A stretch of DNA of 64,000 bases. Origin: Citromicrobium sp. Lineage in GTDB: Bacteria > Pseudomonadota > Alphaproteobacteria > Sphingomonadales > Sphingomonadaceae. Shown here piece after piece: positions 55,045-62,594 of the stretch. Made by a program: the position numbers and the translations under genes. The stretch is taken from positions 46,607-110,606 of the forward strand of contig PBYQ01000004.1 in the NCBI GenBank assembly GCA_002729695.1, read 5' to 3'. Each line of letters begins with the position of its first letter. Position 1 is the stretch's first letter. The notes under the pieces are model-generated. The model saw only the letters and a list, made by a program, of their open reading frames with translations, was not told the origin of the DNA and searched no databases.

Positions 55045-55078
55045 CAAAGGTTATGAATGAGCAAAGGTTATGAATGAG
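55045..55078. repeat. Perfect 17-base tandem duplication
   Basis: CAAAGGTTATGAATGAG occurs twice head to tail. It lies 56-89 bases upstream of the oxidoreductase operon start, where it could duplicate a promoter element or operator. Confidence 0.9.
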
Positions 55079-55138
55079 ATCGGGGAGCGATGCCGTCGCT
55101 GCTTCTTTTCAAGGGCGTACGATCACGATGGACGCTGT

Positions 55139-55173
55139 GTTGCGCCGAAACCGGGGGGCGGTTTCGGCGCAAC
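55139..55173. terminator. 15-pair perfect hairpin downstream of autotransporter 3
   Basis: GTTGCGCCGAAACCG and CGGTTTCGGCGCAAC pair completely around a GGGGG loop. It lies about 100 bases after the autotransporter 3 stop. No U-run follows on the minus strand, so it may be a transcript-end stabiliser or Rho-assisted terminator rather than a classical one. Confidence 0.5.
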
Positions 55174-55198
55174 GACGAGTACGGGATCGACCGAGGTC

Positions 55199-55229
55199 GC
55201 GACCCATTGCGGGATCGGCAATGGGTCGC
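55199..55229. terminator. 12-pair perfect hairpin downstream of autotransporter 3
   Basis: GCGACCCATTGC and GCAATGGGTCGC pair completely around GGGATCG, 45 bases after the autotransporter 3 stop on the minus strand. No U-run. Together with the 55139 hairpin it probably marks the end of the autotransporter transcript. Confidence 0.45.
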
Positions 55230-55253
55230 AAGGCCCGACTCGCCTGTTCGATC

Positions 55254-55277
55254 TCTGGGCCTAGTTTCTGGGCCTAG
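55254..55277. repeat. 11-base direct repeat at the autotransporter 3 stop codon
   Basis: TCTGGGCCTAG occurs at 55254-55264 and again at 55267-55277. The second copy contains the TAG stop (read on the minus strand), so the first is a duplicate of the gene end. Confidence 0.85.
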
Positions 55278-58200
55278 AACGCCAGTCGCAGCGATCCCCG
55301 CAAGGTAAGCGCGGTTTTGTCGTTGCGGTCTTCGGCACCGACTTCGCCGCTCATTTCGAACATGTCGCTGCCGCCCAGCGCGCGCAGACGTGCGAACCAG
55401 CCGTTGCTGCGCTGTTCGGGATCGAGCGTGAAGGGCGTGCCGCCCTCGAAACTTGCGGTGGTCGAGCCAAGTTCTCCACCGACGACCTCGCGCCAGCCAC
55501 CCTCGACCTCGGTGCGGAACCAGTTCTCGTCGCGAGGACCATTGCCGGTGAAATTGATGCCAACCGTCATCCCGCCGTTGACCGCGAATTCATCGCTTTT
55601 GCGGTCTTCGACGGTGAGGTTGAGCGCCTCGCTGCCACCTGTTTCGGTGTAGCCATCCTCGTCCAGGCTGACGTAATCGGCGGAGACCGCCGGGCGTGCG
55701 AAGAAGGCGCCACTGCCGCCGATCTCGTACGCCATGCCTGCGCTGGCCGTCATCAGCGTGCCGCCCCAGTCGCCCTGTATCTGACGCTCGACGTCTTTGC
55801 CGTCGAGGGTGTAGCGGAACAGGCGCCAGCCGTCGGCATCCACCTTGCCGATCGACCCGCGACCGAAGGCGGTGAAGCCGCCCCAGTGACCGCGCCAGTA
55901 GGCACCCAGTTCGTAGGTGTCGGAGTTCGCGCTCTGGTCGCCGCCAAGCTGGTCGTACTCGTTCCACATCCAGGTCGCCGAGAGGCCGAAGGCACCGAGC
56001 TTGGTGTCCACTTCTCCAGCGGCCGAGAAGCCGAACCCGCCGAGATCGTAGGCTGCCGTCTCACCGGCATCCTTGTCGCTGCTCCACAGCGCCGAGCTGA
56101 GGATAATGTCGACACCGCCGATGGAATAGACGGGGCTTGGCGGATCGGCCAGCTGCCGGGCAAATGCGCGCGAACCGAGGCTGATCCCTTCGAAGGTTCC
56201 GCCCGCATGGTCCGGCAACATCCGGCTGACTGTCGAGCGGAAGACGTCTCCGTCACTGATGCCGAGGAAGACCTGTTCGATATCGTCGTCGTTTCCAAGC
56301 GCGGAGAAGATTGCGTCGTATGCCGACGTCTCCGACCGGTTGAGGCCAAGTTCCGTGGCGGTCCGCTTTACGATGTCGATTACGATCTGGTTGGCATTGG
56401 CAGGCGTACCGAAGTCGGCCTTGAACAGGAACGGCATCGCGCCGGTGGCGAGTTCGAGATCGGCAGCGCCCGTCAGCGATCCGGCCTCGAGCACGAGATA
56501 GCTGCCTTCCGCATCATCGACATTGGCAAGCTTGATGCCCAGCTTGGCCCCGTCGGCGAAGCTGGCCGCACCCGCCACGTCGTAGAGCGAGCCTGCGCCC
56601 GCATCCTTGTCGAGCGTGGCGACGAGCAGGCCGTTGGCACCCACGCTCAACGAGCCGAGCGAGGTGGGGGACGCAAGGTCGAGCGCTCCGCCGGTCAGGT
56701 TGACGGCCAGCGAGCCCGAATTGGCGAGCGCGCCAGTGAAATAGGCGGTCCCGGCGATGGTGAGCGTATCCGCACCTCCTCCGAAGTCTGCGGTCCCGCT
56801 GAAGAGCGAGCTTCCCGACAGGCTCATCGTGTCGTTACCCGCCCCGAATGTGGCATTGCCGTATTGCCAGGCATCGCCCGAAAGCGTGTAGCTGTTGGCG
56901 CCCGCACCGAAGAAGGCATCGCCTTCGAAGGTGCCGTCGGCCAGGTCGAGCGTATCGCTACCAGTGCCCAAACGGATGTCGCCCTTGATCGATGGGGCCG
57001 TCTTCCCGGAGGCTACGACGGTTTGCTTGATCGTCGCCCCGGTGGTGTTCGCCGTGAGGTCGATGGCGAGGTTGCGATCGGAATCGGCCTTCGCTCCGCT
57101 CGCTTCGATCCCGCCGCTGTTCTCGATCAAGGTCACGGTCCCGCTGGAGTCGAGAATGGCGGTTGCGCTTCCACCTTCGCCGACGGTGGCCTTGATCAGG
57201 CCGCTATTCGCGATCGTGCCGAGCTGCGCGCCGGTATTGACCTTGACGGCAATCGCCGTGGAATTCGCGGTTGCCCCGCTCTTGGCTTCGATACCGCCCG
57301 CATTCTGGATCTTGGGTACGCTTGCCCCGGCCCCCAGGCGCAGCGCGGTCGCATCTGCGTCCCTGGAGGTTGCGCCAACCCCGCCGGTGATGCCGATGCC
57401 GTTGGCGACGGTTACCGCGCCGCCCTGTCCGCCGATGACGAGGCCATTGGCGTCGACACCGGTGTAGAGGCCGGCCCCGACGATCGTACCGTCGATCTGG
57501 ACGCCGAATTTCGCCGCAGTGCTCTGGACCGGGCCGATCGCGATATCGCGCCCGGCAGCGCCGATCACGACGGCGGGAGCGGCCCCGTAGCTGGTAATCT
57601 TGGCGATGCCTTCCTTGGCATCCTCGATCCCATCGCCATCCTCGTCGTTGTTGCTGGCGTTGTTGTTTGCGGGCGGAATGGCGAAGACGATCCCGCCGGT
57701 GACATCGCCTTCGATCAGTACGGCCGAGCCGCCCTGGAGAAGGTCGTCCGCGTCGAGCTTGGAAGGGTCGCTGGGTACCGTGGTGTAGCGATATCCGGTC
57801 GAGCTGATGGTGCCCTGGATATCCATCGCACCGGTCACGTCGCCCGCGAAGTGCACGCCGACCGCATCCTCGCCCTGCGCGCTGATCGATCCGGCAACCC
57901 GTACGTCGCCAGTCACCGCCTGCGCGTAGAGGCCGGTGGTGCGGTCGCCGACGACCTTGATCGTACCGTCGTTGCGCACCTTGCCGGTCTGCGCGCCGCC
58001 CAGCCAGATGCCGGCCGAATCATTGCCTTCGACGGTGATCGTCCCGGTGTTGGTGATCGCGCCTGCGTGCGTGCCATCGGTGCGGATGCCGAAGCGGTTG
58101 GAGCCGAGCGCGAAGGGCCCGTCCAGATCGCCATCATTATCGGTGTCGGTCGGGGTGTAGGGCTCGTCGATGGTGATCGTGCCCGAATTGTTGATCTCGC

Positions 58201-58477
58201 CCGTCGTGCCGGAAACGGCCAGGATGCCCGTTGCATTGCTGGCATTGCCGATGGTCACGGCGCCCTGGTTCACGACCTTGTGATCGCTGTCCATCGTCAC
58301 CGCCGTGCCCGAGCTGACCACGACCGATCCGGTCGATGTGATGGTGATCGAGTCGGGGGTGTTGTTCTTGACCGTGGAGGTCTGGACCGGGGTCGTCCGC
58401 TTGGTGGTGATGTCCTCCGCATGGGCGGGCACGGCAATCGCCAGAAGGGCGGTGGAGGCTAGCAGTGTGGTACGCAT
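55274..58477 (-). CDS. Autotransporter 3, 1067 residues, behind a TonB receptor
   Basis: Type Va secreted protein starting MRTTLLASTALLAIAVPAHA|ED, signal peptide of about 20 residues, with GAGG upstream. The passenger has Asn/Gly-turn beta-helix repeats (GEINNSGTITIDE, AITNTGTITVEGNDSAGIWLGG) and two Asp-rich loops, DTDNDGDLDG (about 110) and NNDEDGDGIED (about 275), that resemble calcium-binding DxDxDG loops. A run of ladder-like strands (SDTLDLADGTFEGDAFFGAGANSYTLSGD) precedes the barrel domain (about 795-1067), which ends LRLAF. It begins 80 bases after the stop of an STN-type TonB receptor on the same strand, so it is probably part of that FecI/FecR-controlled unit. Ligand unknown. Confidence 0.93.
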   Translation of the reverse strand: MRTTLLASTALLAIAVPAHAEDITTKRTTPVQTSTVKNNTPDSITITSTGSVVVSSGTAVTMDSDHKVVNQGAVTIGNASNATGILAVSGTTGEINNSGTITIDEPYTPTDTDNDGDLDGPFALGSNRFGIRTDGTHAGAITNTGTITVEGNDSAGIWLGGAQTGKVRNDGTIKVVGDRTTGLYAQAVTGDVRVAGSISAQGEDAVGVHFAGDVTGAMDIQGTISSTGYRYTTVPSDPSKLDADDLLQGGSAVLIEGDVTGGIVFAIPPANNNASNNDEDGDGIEDAKEGIAKITSYGAAPAVVIGAAGRDIAIGPVQSTAAKFGVQIDGTIVGAGLYTGVDANGLVIGGQGGAVTVANGIGITGGVGATSRDADATALRLGAGASVPKIQNAGGIEAKSGATANSTAIAVKVNTGAQLGTIANSGLIKATVGEGGSATAILDSSGTVTLIENSGGIEASGAKADSDRNLAIDLTANTTGATIKQTVVASGKTAPSIKGDIRLGTGSDTLDLADGTFEGDAFFGAGANSYTLSGDAWQYGNATFGAGNDTMSLSGSSLFSGTADFGGGADTLTIAGTAYFTGALANSGSLAVNLTGGALDLASPTSLGSLSVGANGLLVATLDKDAGAGSLYDVAGAASFADGAKLGIKLANVDDAEGSYLVLEAGSLTGAADLELATGAMPFLFKADFGTPANANQIVIDIVKRTATELGLNRSETSAYDAIFSALGNDDDIEQVFLGISDGDVFRSTVSRMLPDHAGGTFEGISLGSRAFARQLADPPSPVYSIGGVDIILSSALWSSDKDAGETAAYDLGGFGFSAAGEVDTKLGAFGLSATWMWNEYDQLGGDQSANSDTYELGAYWRGHWGGFTAFGRGSIGKVDADGWRLFRYTLDGKDVERQIQGDWGGTLMTASAGMAYEIGGSGAFFARPAVSADYVSLDEDGYTETGGSEALNLTVEDRKSDEFAVNGGMTVGINFTGNGPRDENWFRTEVEGGWREVVGGELGSTTASFEGGTPFTLDPEQRSNGWFARLRALGGSDMFEMSGEVGAEDRNDKTALTLRGSLRLAF

Positions 58478-58557
58478 TTGGGTCCTCGTCTCGGATCGTA
58501 TCGACCCGCATGACGGAGCCCGCGCGGCGCAACCTTGGCGCTCCGGCAAGTTTATTT

Positions 58558-60930
58558 TCAGAAGCTGGCGTCGATACCGAGGCGGATCGTGCGCGGCTGG
58601 AGCGGGGTGATATGCTCGCGCCCGACCGCGAAGGGCGTGCCGAGCGCGAAACGGTTGCCCTCGACATCGGCGATGTTCGTGATGCCCAGTGAAATGCCGA
58701 GGCTGTCACGCCCCACGCGGAGCACGAGGCCGCTGTCGAAATAGTCACCCTGCAACTCGCCGAGTTCCGGACCCAGGCCGAGGCGCGATTTGCCGATATA
58801 GCTGGCCCAGCCCTTTGCGGTCAGCTCAAGATTTCCGGCAAGCGTCCTGCGGTAGTCGATGCCCGCCCGCCCCGCATACCGGGCGATGTTTGGGACCTGC
58901 ATCGTACGGGTCAGAAAAGCGGCTTCGGGCTGGTCGATCGCGCTGTCGTTGTAGGTGAAGCCGCCGTTCACGCGCAGCGCGGGGGCCAACTCCACGCTGC
59001 CGGCGATGCTGGCGGTCCAGACACGGCCATCGCCGATATTGGCGGTGCTCGGCAAGCCGAAGGCATCGATGAAATCGGCCTGGATGTCGCGCCAGCGGGT
59101 ATGCGCGACGCTGGCGGTCAGATCGAAAGGACCGCGTCCCGGTCGCCCGTGACGCAGCCCGAATTCAAAGGTTGCCGCCCGATCATTGCGGAAACGGCGC
59201 ACGAAGTTGCCTTCGATGGCGAGCCCGCCGGGCCGAAACCCCTCCTGATAACGGAGGTATAGACTGGTTTCGGGTAAGACCTGGGCGAGCAGCGAAAAGG
59301 ACGGGAGGAAGGCCGTCTCGTCGCGGCTGGCGGTGATCTCGCGTCCGGCGAGGGCGATGGCTAGCGGAACGTCCTCCCCCGCACCGCCGAGTTGCGATCG
59401 CGTGTAGCGTGCGCCCGCGGTGGCGATCAGGCCTTCGAACAGGCGCGCATTCGCTTCCCCGTAAAGCGTGAATTCGGACACCTCGTTGAGGACGCCCGTG
59501 GCACTCGCGCTAAGCTCGTCGGTTTCGAGCGACCGGTTCAGCTGGGTCCGGTTCTCGGTCAGGCTGATGCCCGCGAGCCAGCCGAAGCGGCGGCCCAGCG
59601 GCTGCCAGAGCCGCGTCTCGTTTGCGATCATGCGGGTGTCGTTGCGCTGGGTGAACAGGCGCGGCGCGCCGCCGGGTGCGGTCGCATCGTACCGCTCTTC
59701 CAGATCGTGCCAGGCGATACCGGTGGAGGACCGGAATTGGACGGCCCCGAATTCGCCGGAGATGATGAACTGTCCTTGCGTGTAGTCAGCCTCCGCCCCT
59801 TCGCGAACACGCGCTGCCCGCGTCAGCGAGGGGCCGAAGCGATCGGCATACTGGCTGTCTGCGGCGCGGGTCGACTGGCCGAGCGCGATGAGGTCGGCCG
59901 TCCAGCCGGGCGCGAATTCGAGCCGGGCGATTGCGCGACCGCCGAGGATGTCCGTCCGGTTGACGTCGTTACGCCCCAGCAGGGGCTTGTCGATATAGCC
60001 GCCCTGCGTCGCGCCATCGACCACCAGACGCAAAGCGGCGCTGTCGCCTGCCAGCGGCAGGTTGAGCATCGCATTCACGTCGGCGCCCGGCTGGCCGTGT
60101 TGCGTGACCGATCCGCCGACCATACCCGACGCGTCGAACATACCCAGCTCCGGCTCGTTGGGCACCAGCCGGATGATGCCGCCGAGCGATCCTGCACCGT
60201 AAAGCGTCCCCTGAGGGCCTTCGAGCACTTCGACCCGGCGCAGGTCAGACAATCGCAAATCGGGGTCGGGCGAATTGTAACTCAGCCGCAGGTCGCCAAG
60301 GTACTGCCCAACGGTCGCCTGTGTCGGCCCGGTGAAGCTCGAATCCGCGATCCCGCGAATGAACAGCTTGTTGCGCCCGCTACCGAGATAGGTGGAAGAG
60401 ACGGTCGCCACCTGCTCCGCAATCTTCTCGGTCCCGCCGATCCCCCCGAACTCGAGATCGTCGCCATCGAGCAGGGAGACCTGCCCTGCGAATTCTTCCA
60501 GCCGTGCGCTTCGCTTGCTGGCGACGACCACGATCTCGACTGGGGGCGGAGGCGGAGGCGGGGGCGCGGCCTCGCTGGGCGGCACGACAGGGCGCGGCTT
60601 GCGGGTACGGGGTTGAACGGCCTTGCGACGTGGGCTTTCGGCAGCTTCCATCCGCCATGCCGACGGCCCGACCGAGACTGCCCGCGCGTCTGCCATTCGG
60701 GCGAGGCGACGGATCGCGTCCTCCGGGGCCATCCTGCCTCGAAGCGCCTTCACCTGTCTTTTCGCCAAAGCCGGATCGGTGATCACGATGCTGGTGCGCG
60801 TCTGGCGTGCGAGCACGATGGCCGCATCCGAAAGCGTCCCCGCAGGGGAGTGCACCGCGACGCGCTCCGCCGCGGCGGGGGCAGACAGCAGCGCGACGAA
60901 CGCGGCCAGAAGGATCCAGACGATCCGCAT
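58558..60930 (-). CDS. TonB-dependent receptor with N-terminal STN signalling domain
   Basis: A 790-residue outer-membrane transducer of the FecA/FpvA class. After a signal peptide (to about AAAERV, residue 21) comes the STN domain (about 22-110, LSDAAIVLARQTRTSIVI) that contacts a FecR protein in the periplasm, a Pro-rich linker with eight consecutive prolines, a TonB-box-like VEIVVVASKR, the plug (ELEFGGIGGTEKIAEQV region, RRVEVLEGPQGTLYGAGSLGGIIRLV) and a 22-strand barrel with terminal Phe (RLGIDASF). It starts one base after the fecR stop. The cargo is unknown; besides siderophores, sphingomonad receptors of this kind also import sugars. Followed by autotransporter 3. Confidence 0.94.
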   Translation of the reverse strand: MRIVWILLAAFVALLSAPAAAERVAVHSPAGTLSDAAIVLARQTRTSIVITDPALAKRQVKALRGRMAPEDAIRRLARMADARAVSVGPSAWRMEAAESPRRKAVQPRTRKPRPVVPPSEAAPPPPPPPPVEIVVVASKRSARLEEFAGQVSLLDGDDLEFGGIGGTEKIAEQVATVSSTYLGSGRNKLFIRGIADSSFTGPTQATVGQYLGDLRLSYNSPDPDLRLSDLRRVEVLEGPQGTLYGAGSLGGIIRLVPNEPELGMFDASGMVGGSVTQHGQPGADVNAMLNLPLAGDSAALRLVVDGATQGGYIDKPLLGRNDVNRTDILGGRAIARLEFAPGWTADLIALGQSTRAADSQYADRFGPSLTRAARVREGAEADYTQGQFIISGEFGAVQFRSSTGIAWHDLEERYDATAPGGAPRLFTQRNDTRMIANETRLWQPLGRRFGWLAGISLTENRTQLNRSLETDELSASATGVLNEVSEFTLYGEANARLFEGLIATAGARYTRSQLGGAGEDVPLAIALAGREITASRDETAFLPSFSLLAQVLPETSLYLRYQEGFRPGGLAIEGNFVRRFRNDRAATFEFGLRHGRPGRGPFDLTASVAHTRWRDIQADFIDAFGLPSTANIGDGRVWTASIAGSVELAPALRVNGGFTYNDSAIDQPEAAFLTRTMQVPNIARYAGRAGIDYRRTLAGNLELTAKGWASYIGKSRLGLGPELGELQGDYFDSGLVLRVGRDSLGISLGITNIADVEGNRFALGTPFAVGREHITPLQPRTIRLGIDASF

Positions 60931-60931
60931 T

Positions 60932-61894
60932 CTAGCGTGCGTCCAGTACCCAGCCCGTTTTGCCCTTGCGGACAGAGATGCCCAACAGGGCCCCGATCGC
61001 CTGCGGATCGTCCTTCAGCGGTGCAATCAGCACGCTGCCGGAGACCGACTGGGTTTCGTTACCCGGCGCAGCCGTGAAGTCGATGCCCGTCGCCCGGCTC
61101 AGATCGGTGGCGACGCGGGCAAGGCTCGCTTGCTGGAAGGTCAGCCGCCCATCGCGCCATTCGCCAATCATCTCGGGTGCGACGCTGCTCACCTCGTAAT
61201 CGCTCGAACCGGCTGCACTGGTGAGCACTTCGCCCGGATCGACCCGCACGTTCTGGCCTTGCGGATTGAACAGCACGGCCCCTTGCGACACGGCGACGGT
61301 CAATTCACCATTCCCGGTCCGCACATCGAACACGGTGCCGATATCGACCAGCCGGTCCTCCCCGATAGCAACCGTGAAGGGCTCGCTGGCGTCGTGGTGG
61401 AGCGTGAACAGCGCTTGCCCGTCCTCGAGCCTTGCGAAGTGATCGCCTTCTTCACCGAGAACCAGCTTCGAACCGCCCGCCAATTCGATCGATCCGCCAT
61501 CGTCGAGCGCGATCAGGCGCGTTTCACCGGGCAGGGTGCTGTAGGTCGTCGGTCCGCCTTCTGCCTGCCACATCCCGAATGCTACCAGCGCAGCGAGCCC
61601 TGCGACCAGCGCGCCATTAAACCATCGCCGGCTGACGCGCCGATCTGTGGGCTCGTCATTGTCATCGTTGTCCGCCATCGGACGTGCTGCCTCTGCCTCT
61701 GCGCCATCGTCCGCAGCAGCGGCGATGGCGTCATAGGCTGCGGCATGCGCAGGATCGGCTTCGAGCCAGTCTGTGAAGCCTTCCCAGTCGTCGAAGGCCG
61801 GGTCGCCAGTACGCACGGCCCAGGCCAGCGCGTCTTCCCGAATGGTATCGTCATGCAACACGATGCAAATCTCCTGCTGCAAGGACGGAGACAT
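60932..61894 (-). CDS. FecR-family anti-sigma factor
   Basis: A 320-residue inner-membrane regulator. Cytoplasmic N-terminal region with the FecR_N/DUF4880 pattern (EDALAWAVRTGDPAFDDWEGFTDWLEADPAHAAAYD), one membrane segment at about 90-108 (ALVAGLAALVAFGMW), then the periplasmic FecR domain (LPGETRLIALDDGGSIELAGGSKL) and a C-terminal STN-like domain (LTFQQASLARVATDLSRATGIDF). It holds and relays signal to the preceding ECF sigma factor. ATG 61894 is chosen because GAGG precedes it; a TTG nine bases upstream overlaps the sigma stop and is an alternative. It overlaps or abuts fecI and the receptor gene closely. Confidence 0.93.
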   Translation of the reverse strand: MSPSLQQEICIVLHDDTIREDALAWAVRTGDPAFDDWEGFTDWLEADPAHAAAYDAIAAAADDGAEAEAARPMADNDDNDEPTDRRVSRRWFNGALVAGLAALVAFGMWQAEGGPTTYSTLPGETRLIALDDGGSIELAGGSKLVLGEEGDHFARLEDGQALFTLHHDASEPFTVAIGEDRLVDIGTVFDVRTGNGELTVAVSQGAVLFNPQGQNVRVDPGEVLTSAAGSSDYEVSSVAPEMIGEWRDGRLTFQQASLARVATDLSRATGIDFTAAPGNETQSVSGSVLIAPLKDDPQAIGALLGISVRKGKTGWVLDAR

Positions 61895-61899
61895 GGACG

Positions 61900-62418
61900 T
61901 CAAACCTCATCCATACGCTCCTTCAACTCGGTGAGTGCGCGATAGGCGCGGCGCAAATCGCTCTCGACCGTGCTCAGGCTGACCCCGAATTCCTCTGCGA
62001 TTTTGCGCTGCGGAACTTCGTCGACGCGGTGCCGGCGGAAGATCGCGGCGGGGCGGGGGCCCAGTTCGTCGAGCGTCCGCTGCGCAAGCCGGGCATATTC
62101 CTGCCCCAAGACGACGCGCTCCGCCGAAGGGGCATCCGACTGGTCCGTCCCCGTGCCGCCGCTCGCCTCGGTCCAGTTGCGTTCGCGCTGCGCGGCCTGC
62201 TTTGCCGATCGGTAGTGATCGATCATCAGCCGGTTCGCAATGCTGAACAGGTAGGCTTTGGGCGACGCGATCGGGCCGGGCTTCGCGCTGCTCACCTTGA
62301 TCCACACCTCTTGCAGCAGGTCTTCCGCCGTATCGCCCGCACCGCGCGCGCGCAGGAACCGGAGCAGCTGGTCGCGATGCTCTTGGAAGGCGAGTGCAAG
62401 GGGTGTGGGGGCGGACAA
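61900..62418 (-). CDS. FecI-like ECF sigma-70 factor
   Basis: A 172-residue ECF sigma factor. Region 2 (FQEHRDQLLRFLRARGAGDTAEDLLQEVWIKV ... PKAYLFSIANRLMIDHYRS) and region 4 (LGPRPAAIFRRHRVDEVPQRKIAEEFGVSLSTVESDLRRAYRAL) are both complete; region 3 is absent as usual. It should direct RNA polymerase to the promoter of the receptor and perhaps autotransporter 3 when the receptor is occupied. First gene of the sigma/FecR/receptor/autotransporter group; 176 bases separate it from the sulfatase upstream. Confidence 0.95.
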   Translation of the reverse strand: MSAPTPLALAFQEHRDQLLRFLRARGAGDTAEDLLQEVWIKVSSAKPGPIASPKAYLFSIANRLMIDHYRSAKQAAQRERNWTEASGGTGTDQSDAPSAERVVLGQEYARLAQRTLDELGPRPAAIFRRHRVDEVPQRKIAEEFGVSLSTVESDLRRAYRALTELKERMDEV

Positions 62419-62532
62419 TGTCAGTGTCGTCGGGGTTCGAGGAAGTGCGCTGAATAGGCGCGATGGCCGACGCGCGAAAGGTCTATGTCCTCCAGCATGG
62501 CTGGGGATCGCATGTCAGCTCGCCGTGGTGCG

Positions 62533-62572
62533 ACCCGGACGGCGCGCGTCACCGCGAGATACGCGTCCGGGT
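62533..62572 (-). terminator. Weak candidate terminator after the sulfatase gene
   Basis: ACCCGGACG and CGTCCGGGT form a perfect nine-pair stem with a 22-base loop that can add further G-C pairs. It lies 22 bases beyond the sulfatase stop on the minus strand, but no U-run follows. Confidence 0.35.
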
Positions 62573-62594
62573 GATGCGTCTCGCCGTGCCGGCA

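Larger units (their letters stand above)
54990..55273. other. Repeat- and hairpin-rich intergenic region before the aldehyde oxidoreductase operon
   Basis: This 284-base gap contains no gene. It holds the operon leader and Shine-Dalgarno near 54996, a 17-base perfect tandem duplication (55045-55078), a 15-pair perfect hairpin (55139-55173), a 12-pair perfect hairpin (55199-55229), and an 11-base direct repeat whose second copy covers the autotransporter 3 stop codon. Confidence 0.75.
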
